DNA of 64,000 bases from Cladobotryum mycophilum (Eukaryota; Ascomycota; Sordariomycetes; Hypocreales; Hypocreaceae), in the NCBI GenBank assembly GCA_036429605.1, contig CM071590.1, positions 1,922,001-1,986,000 of the forward strand, written 5' to 3'. Numbering within the stretch: position 1 is the first letter of the stretch; the number at the start of each line of letters is the position of its first letter. A model generated the notes under the pieces. The model ran no database searches and was not told the origin of the DNA. It saw nothing but the letters and a program-made list of their open reading frames with translations. The translations under genes and the position numbers were made by a program. This document shows, one piece after another, positions 57,197 through 64,000 of the stretch.

Positions 57197-60100
57197 TTAC
57201 CTTTCTATCGGTCTTGAGCTGACCATCTCTCCGTAGCGGCCTCTGTGCTTTGTCGTGTCGTATGCCTGAAGCACGCGTGTCTGACTCTCGTCGGCCTGCG
57301 AGAAAGCATACCCACGCTGCTTGCGCATACGCTGCACCTGTCGAACCTTTCGAATTGCCTTTTGGAATTGTTCCATTCTACGAAGCAGTCAGTATGAGAA
57401 ACTCTACCTTATATCATGCGGATCATGCTTTGTACGTACCTTGGCCGATAGTCCTGAATATTGTACTTCTGAATCTCCTGAATGTGATGGTATGTCTGTG
57501 GGCGGTACATTCGCTTGCCATATTTCCATACCAAGTCTCGCAGCAGGCACAAAAAGGCCAGCGAGACCGTTTGGAGCCAAAAGACGGGGTTGGCATAAAG
57601 CTTTGGCACGACACCATGGTACTCTTTCGAGATATGGAGCATCGGCGCAACGGTACCGTAAACAGCAATAAACACATACCAAATAGCCATGCTGCCTGGA
57701 ATAGCAATCACGTGGTACTTGGTCCAGTTATTCGTCACCAATGCTGCCTTGCCCAAAACCGTAAGAAGAACAGCACCATAAAGGGCAGTTCCCCAGACCC
57801 AATGGCCAGCAGTCGTGCCGTCCCCAAGGACCAAGTCGTCGTACCAAATCAGCTCGGCAAAGATGTAGAGCACGAGAGAGTGGTAGATGGCGTTAGCGAT
57901 CCATTGTGCAAACACCTTTAGTTTGAACGAGGAGTTCTGTTGGCCCATCATGTAGAGCTGCGGATACCGATCGAGGAGTCGAGCTGAAATGAATTGGTCC
58001 AGAATACCAATGGCGAGTGGAGGCAAAACCGTGTAGAAGACATTGTAGAAAGACAATGTCCACGATTCATAAATAATTTCTCCAGAAAAGACGTTTTGGA
58101 ATGTGTACTAGGGAAAGTTAGCAAGCAGATCATTCGATGCATCCCTGGTTGAACCCAAAACCTACCCAGAATTGCGTCAAATACAAGGCAATGTTTTTGT
58201 AAAAGGAGAAGAGAATTGTCTTGCTCACGCGCTGGTAGCTCCAGGCACCGTGAACCAGCAAGAGCTTGCGCAGGAATCTGAACTGAGCAATCGCAACGTC
58301 GGCACTTCTTGCAGCCTGCAAACCCTCCTCGCCGCTAATACCGACACCAATGTGGGCAGCCTGAATCATGGATACATCGTTTGCTCCGTCACCAATAGCC
58401 AACAGGATAGATTGCTTCTGATATTTCTTGACCAGTTTCACGACCAAAGCTTTCTGCAACGGAGACACACGGCAACAGATGACGGCTTTGCACATAATGG
58501 CAAGGTCCAAGAAAAGCTTCTCTAGGTCCTTCTCAAGCGCAAATGTCAGAGACTTGCCATCAATGATGAGAGCCAAAGACTCCATCTCAATGGTACCATC
58601 ACCCTGCGTTCTAATAGCATCAAGCTTCTTCTCGAGGTTGTCCCGGGTTGCTGCAGCGTTATCTTCGTTAACAATGAGTAACATCATGTCTTCACTGAGC
58701 AGTTTGCAGCTCATGCCGATATTGATAGCCGTCTCCTGTCGATCACCAGTCAAAACCCAAACTTTGATATTAGCCTGCTGCAATGTGTGGATCGTCTCTG
58801 GTACACCATCTTGGAGCCGATCTTCAATGGCAGTAGCTCCAAGCAAGTAAAAGTCATGTTCGATAATCTCAGCAGCCTTATCCAGCTCGTCTGCTCGATT
58901 TCCTCCCACAGTTGTTGCCGCGACTTCAAATATCCGATGCCACTCCTGATATTCCTGCTCTGGGATTTCTCGCATAGCCAGACACAAGGTTCGCAGGCCT
59001 TCCGAAGCATACTCTTCAAGATGTCGCAGAGTAGCCTCAACATGAGGGTTTTGGTCATTTAGTCGTTCCAGGATAACGGTATCGGCGCCTTTGCAGTAAC
59101 ATCGGATCTTGCCGTCTGGGCAGCGGAATATAGTCGACATTCGCTTACGAGTTGAGTTGAATTCGCAGACGGCTAGCAATTCGTACTCCAATTCCTGGCC
59201 TCCAGCTTCGATGATTACCGATCTCGGCTTTCGTGCAATGAACCTGTACCCAAGATCAACAGCTCCAGATACCAACGCACCTTCGTCGGGCGAGGCCGCC
59301 TGGTACTTGATGCGGCCCTTTTCGTCCATTTCAGGAATGACGGTGTGGCACGTAGCAAGCAGGGCGAGGAAATGGTCAATGACGCCAGCGGTTTCGTGAC
59401 CCTCTTTCAAATTAGCATCGAGAGCCTTGAAATCCCAAATACCCACATCCCCATCATCTTGACTAGTCGCACGGCGATCTTCGGGTACATCGTCCGCATA
59501 CATGAGGCCAGCAATAGAGCACTGTTTAAACTCCATCTGATTGCAGGTCAACGTGCCAGTCTTGTCCGAAAAGACGTATTCCACCATGCCGAGTTCCTCT
59601 ACTAAACTTGAAGTTCGACAGGTGGCTGGTGTGTCAGTCTTGTCATGGTACATATCGAGATCATCATTGATAAGAATGCCGTGCCAGTATTTCACCAACT
59701 CCACCGTGACGAACAGGGAGATGGGGACCAGCGCGGAGAACAACACCCAGTAGGTAACCATGTCTTTGAGGAATGTCCTGGCGACTTTACCGGGGCTGTT
59801 GATCTTGTCCAAGTACAGGTAATCGAGAGAGTCGCCAGTGACACTGCGCATCACCAAGTCTCCGACCGTACTGACCACACTGAGTACCAGAAGCATGCCC
59901 ACCAGCATGAGTACGAGCCAGTTGAGTTGCCGCTCAACCTTGGTTCGCTTGATGGGAGCTGCGGTGGCGTTTCGCATTAGTTTCGTTTCGTGACCGGTGA
60001 ATACAACCACGCCATGTACCCATAGGGTATTTCGCAAGGTTGCACCTCGCAGCAGCAACTGTTCAGGATTAAGCGGCAGTTCTTTTTCTCCTCCGCCAGC

Positions 60101-61379
60101 CTGCATGGTCAGTGTCGCTTCATACGTATAGAGGCTGCTGTTGGGCTGTTCAGACTTGATGCGCCCCCTAATCTGCTAAGTTCGTTGGGGGAAACCATGG
60201 TTGACGTTTCTGGCAGTGCCTGCTTGATCTTCAAGTTCGTTTCGCCATCAAGATTCGCTGTTTCGATATAACAGAGACCTTCAGGCTCAGAACTAGCAAG
60301 AAGAACCAAATCCGCTGGGAAAGGCTCCTCAGATTCTACCCTGATTACATCACCCACTGCCACATTGATCCATTTCGTTTCTTCAAAATTTGAACCACGC
60401 AAAACCCGAGCCTTGGATGTATTGAGAGCAGTATCTGCCAGCCTTCTTCGATAATCTTCGACCAATTCCTTGCCAGCGGAAATCAAGAGTACAATGATTA
60501 AGGGTGCAATAGTCGTGTATCGGTTCGTAGGCGACAGGCCAGGAATTTGTTGCAAGGCCGCGGTGAACAAGAAGAAGATATTGGCGACCTTTGAGAACTG
60601 CTCGAAGAGAAATTTGGGTAGGAAGGAGGCGACGTTGTACTTGGCAGTTGAAATGTGGTTGTCGACGTATTTGTTAGCAGCGTTTGCCGGTGGATTGTTG
60701 AGGTGAATGAGTCTTGGGCCGAGAGTGGATGGATCCGGCTTGCCTCTACCAAAACCGAATTTGAAGTTGCCCATATCAAACTTCTTGCTCTTTTGCTGCG
60801 GTTGAGTGGCTGCAGATGTCTCCCCCGTTCATGACCCGGTTCCGTCAGCGGCAGGTCCATTTCCGAGTAACCCTCCCCCAATCCAAGCCTATTCTTCACT
60901 TTTCCAAAGAAGCCTCCTCCCATGGCCAGCACACTATTTCGATTCCTCGCACTGTTCCTAGCAGCGGAGGACCCCTGACCCCCAAGACCACCACCATGTT
61001 GGTAATAAGATTCATCGTCATGAGGGTAGTCGTCAAAGGAATCGGCGTAGCGTTGGTAGTTGCCTAGTTCCGAGGTTTGGCTGTACTGGCGAGAGTGGTA
61101 TGGGTCGGGTTGTCCTCGCGGCTGAGGTGCTGTGCCTCCAGCACGCTGAGCTGGAGTTGAGTAGGAAGCCTCCCCAGCTCCAACGAAGTCATCGTAGGAT
61201 ACAGACGGCCGGCTCTGCGGATCATGATCGTTTGCGTAGGCTCGTGCTAAATCCTCATCATTCAAGGTTGATCGCTGCCCTACATTGTATATCGGCTGTT
61301 CGTTATCCAGGTCGAGGAGCAAGTCATCGCGGTTCTCAGAAGGACCGCCAGGGCGCCCTCCGGGTGGTCTTCCAGCCAT
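57197..61379 (-). CDS. drs2: P4-type ATPase, aminophospholipid flippase Drs2
   Basis: It moves phosphatidylserine and phosphatidylethanolamine to the cytosolic leaflet in late Golgi and endosomes, driving vesicle budding. Exons 58166-61379, 57440-58107 and 57197-57377; introns 58 and 62 nt. Allowing for two missing bases the product is 1354 aa, normal for the family. Order: disordered N-terminus (MAGRPPGG, later GEGYSEMDLPLTEPG), FDMGNFKFGFG, first helices (FLPKFLFEQFSKVANIFFLF), actuator loop with ETANLDGETNLK, phosphorylation site SDKTGTLTCNQM (near 600), nucleotide site CKGADTVIL, VWVLTGDRQETAI, hinge GDGANDVSMIQ, six C-terminal helices, and tail RMEQFQKAIRKVRQVQRMRK and GYAFSQADE. The frame breaks at C-runs 60822-60826 and 60164-60168; one added base in each restores every conserved block. 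That suggests errors or recent damage; no intron fits. Confidence 0.92.
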
Positions 61380-62643
61380 GCTAGAGGACTAGCGATGGTT
61401 AAACAAACGACTGAACGGATTGGCCGCGCATGCGGGTTCGTCGGAGGTGGAAGACGGGAATGCTCTGTCGATCTTGAAGTCGGATTTGGGAGTGGATGAT
61501 GAGTTGAAACAGGACGTCCCGCGATGTCGAATCCGTTATGATGGTTTGGCGGGTAGCTGTTGGCCTGTTTCCTTTGGTGCACAGCCTCGTTTCGGCGCAA
61601 GCTGGGGGCAAGCAAGCACTATGGCGGGATGTTCGCTGAGGCTCAGGAGCGAGCCTTGGTGCGTCAGCGCGCAAACAACGATTGGCTTGGCCTCTGAACT
61701 ATGCAACAATAAGGTGAGGCGCAGTAGCGAGATACGATTCCCCTAAGACTCGATGGTTATAAAGGCTGGAACCTTTGCTTGTTGACAAGATAATTTAATC
61801 GCAGCCATCAATGGGCAATTTTTATTTTTATTTTTTTTAGGTACAGGTACTTTACCCATGCCAGTGTACATCTACCTCCCAGGAGACCTATGAGAGCGAC
61901 GATTCTGTCCACGCCAGCGGCCTGAAAGGAAAGGGGCCGTGTCAGTTTCAGTGGTGCTATTTGTGGCGACAGCAGACCATAACTGCTTTTGTCTTGATAA
62001 CGAAGTACGAGCTGTCATGCCACTCGTATTTCTAGACCGCTGAGATGAACAGTCTCATTACTGAATTTTACTTTATTTTAGTTTTGTGTGATTTTGTCCG
62101 GATTAAACCTTTATGTCTTGTCTTGCAAACTTTGAATATCTGCACCCAATATCCTCATGGATACCTACTTTGTTCCTCTAAATGCCAAAGCTGCAAACCA
62201 CATTATGGATGGATGCAATGCGCAAGTTCACGGCAACCAGCCACCTCAGCACGTTCCAGGGGCTTGTAGTTCCCCTGAAAGTCAGGCTCCATCCCCGCTA
62301 GAGCTCCAGGGAGGTTCCCCCACTACCTGGGCCATTGCCGCAAGAAATGTACTCGGTCCCCGTCCATCGCCCGGTACCAAGTTGCGGGTACTTGACGTTA
62401 CATCGCCGTAGAAGACAGCAAGTGCGTCACTCACAGGCATGTTCAAGCCGCCTGCCGAACTTACTCACCTTAACATCTCTGGTCCGTCCCATAGCCTACC
62501 CAACCAAGATTGACTCGCCACGCATCGACATTTATAAACCTACATATTCAACCACGCAAACAAAGACATTTTGACAACGACCTCGATTAAGAAAGAAATA
62601 GTAAAAGTTGAACATCAGCCTAATCTCAGCAACACAACTCATC
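61380..62643. promoter_or_regulatory. Divergent promoter region of drs2 and CRIPT gene
   Basis: This 1.26-kb spacer holds both promoters. A TTTATAAA element at 62531-62538 lies 106 bp upstream of the CRIPT start and could serve as its TATA box. No gene is supported. Confidence 0.5.
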
Positions 62644-63181
62644 ATGGTCTGCGGAAAGTGTCTGAAGCTCTCAAAAAGCACCAAGCTCGCAACCCCAGAG
62701 GTCAAGAAAAGGAGCGACATGTATCATGGCTCGCCGGCTACGTCCAGTGTGACAGGCTCCAAGTCGGCCACTTTGGGTAATACTGGGGTTTCAAAGGTGA
62801 GCCTAATAAACTGTCGTTGGGAGTCTTGGGATGAAGAACCATCATGAGCTGACACATGTGCTTCAGAATAAGCTTCTATCCAAAGCAGCCAAGAATCCCT
62901 ATGCGCAATATGCGAGGTGCGTTTTATTCACAAACATATGTTGATGTCTCTTCTGACTCTTTCTCAATAGTTCATGCTCCAAATGCAAAACCAAAATCAC
63001 ACAGGGCAATACGTACTGCCAGAAATGTGCCTACACCAGCGATAGTAAGCGTCCACATCCATCCATTTCCAGTGTGATTCTGCCTAACATCAATATAGAC
63101 TGTGCCATGTGTGGGAAGCCAAACAAAAAATCCACATCAAAGGCCCCAATAATCGCAGGGCAAAAATTCACCCTAAAGTAA
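62644..63181 (+). CDS. CRIPT family zinc-binding protein
   Basis: A small conserved eukaryotic protein, named from the animal cysteine-rich PDZ-binding protein; recent work ties the family to spliceosome assembly. Four exons, 62644-62796, 62867-62916, 62971-63044 and 63099-63181, with introns of 70, 54 and 54 nt, give 119 aa. It opens MVCGKCLKLSK and has four CxxC pairs at Cys3/6, 70/73, 84/87 and 94/97 (CSKCK, YCQKCAY, CAMCGK). The block NKLLSKAAKNPYAQYASSC, split by an intron, is the family signature, as is KSATLGNTGVSK before it. The protein ends just after the last pair with a short basic tail. The animal PDZ-binding C-terminus is absent, as expected in fungi. Confidence 0.93.
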
Positions 63182-63577
63182 CAGCCATCCGGTCGCGGAG
63201 TCGGCGTGTGAAACTTCAGTCTGTAGCAGATCCATCAAGCGGTGAGTTTTGCCAGGCACTCTGTCAGAACCATAGAGGCACACTCTACGTCAGCTACGTC
63301 AGAATCACCTCCGTCTTCAGGATATGGCACCAAACTCAGGGGTCGCCTAAGGGTCATCCTACGGCATACCTATTACTTGTCCCCACCGTGACATACATCA
63401 GAAAGATTCATTTATCTAGCACAAGCTATAGGCAGATTTAGTAGTCGTGAAATGGGACAACTCAAACCATCATCTCAATGTCTGGAAATCAGGCGCATAA
63501 GTTTTGGCATATTGGCCATTAATGATCTCCTTGTTTATTTATTTATTCATTTCATTATCATGTCATCATATCATAGC
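63182..63577. other. Convergent 3' intergenic region
   Basis: Spacer between the CRIPT gene and the hydrolase gene, both ending here. No gene seen. Confidence 0.6.
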
Positions 63578-64000
63578 TTACAGTTGTGCTTTGAAGGCCC
63601 CATCATAAACCTCATTCAACCACTTGCCAAGATTGGCATTCACCTCAGCGGCAGCCTCGGTCAGAGCCCAGTGCGAGGCATTGACCTCACCTCGGGTCAA
63701 GCTCGCGTAAGCCTTTTCCATTCCTATGGACATGGAAGGGGGCAATGCATGGTCCTTGGACGCAGCAATGAAGAGCGCTGGCATCTCAAATCGCAGAGGG
63801 GGTCCATTCAGCGCCCGGTGCTCTTCCTCCTCAAAGTTGAGCCTTCGAGTACGGTACCAGTTCAATGGTCCACGCAGCTCGGGGGTAGGTTGCAAAGAGT
63901 ACTGGTCGACGTAGTAGTCAAGTTCTTCGGGGGAGAGCAGTGTAGGGCCGACAAGGCCATCGAACCGATCAAAGTGGAAACCATGGTCGACGGTAAAGCC
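63578..64000 (-). CDS. Alpha/beta hydrolase, epoxide-hydrolase-like (C-terminal part, runs off the edge)
   Basis: Only the last 140 codons lie in the window; the frame is open to base 64000. Readable blocks are YYVDQYSLQPTPELRGPLNWYRTR, then MPALFIAASKDHALPPSM and SHWALTEAAAEVNANLGKWL. In soluble epoxide hydrolases the GxLNWYR block carries the second ring-opening tyrosine of the cap, P-x-L-F-I-x-A-x-x-D holds the acid (Asp in SKDHAL), and H-W near the end carries the general base (usually GHW, here SHW). The nucleophile and oxyanion hole would lie beyond the edge. Epoxide hydrolases open epoxides to diols; related haloalkane dehalogenases share the fold, so the substrate stays open. Confidence 0.85.
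   Translation of the reverse strand, partial: GFTVDHGFHFDRFDGLVGPTLLSPEELDYYVDQYSLQPTPELRGPLNWYRTRRLNFEEEEHRALNGPPLRFEMPALFIAASKDHALPPSMSIGMEKAYASLTRGEVNASHWALTEAAAEVNANLGKWLNEVYDGAFKAQL

Noticed and set aside
60827..60887. A 61-nt intron to repair the first drs2 frame break
   Set aside because: It would remove the conserved SEMDLPLTE block, and the second break in the same gene has no intron solution, so a missing base is simpler.

Overview
This window comes from a filamentous ascomycete, most likely a Sordariomycete of the Hypocreales type (inference from the protein families). The signs are short GT-AG introns of about 45-90 nt in most genes, a HET-domain gene, a secreted large-subunit catalase, fungal-type Ecl1 and ERMES proteins, and long gene-free spacers full of simple repeats. 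I see no tRNA, rRNA, CRISPR array or intact transposon.

Left part (1-18 kb), accessory in character. An intact gene of an unrecognised family (1787-2830) faces a six-exon secreted catalase (3455-5889), followed by a HET-domain gene (9302-11320). Between 14.2 and 17.1 kb lie three decayed genes. One (14234-15102) is a broken paralogue of the 1787 gene; its stop codons fit C:G to T:A transitions such as RIP produces. The other two (about 15585-16247 and 16586-17053) are broken in their own ways, and a 10-bp minisatellite sits between them.

Middle part (18-44 kb), conserved housekeeping genes: an equilibrative nucleoside transporter, inositol-pentakisphosphate 2-kinase (ipk1), the ERMES subunit mdm34, the YEATS protein yaf9 divergent from the ubiquinone-pathway protein coq11, the splicing factor syf2 tail-to-tail with coq11, a probable mitochondrial protein of unknown function, and an Ecl1-type zinc-binding lifespan regulator. 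The Ecl1-type gene is preceded by 8.6 kb without a convincing gene.

Right part (44-64 kb). After a second gene-poor stretch (44.3-48.8 kb) come a 17-exon ABCC transporter and an MFS transporter sharing a 0.7-kb divergent promoter, the aminophospholipid flippase drs2 (whose reading frame is broken twice, each time at a run of five G on its coding strand), the small zinc-binding protein CRIPT, and the 3' end of an alpha/beta hydrolase running off the right edge.

I found no clearly new multi-gene system. The most unusual elements are the unrecognised gene family with its nearby RIP-like relic in a small cluster of decayed genes, the doubly shifted drs2 frame, and the two large unexplained gene-free intervals. 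Splice sites were placed by reading frame, GT/AG borders and remembered family similarity; no alignment was run.
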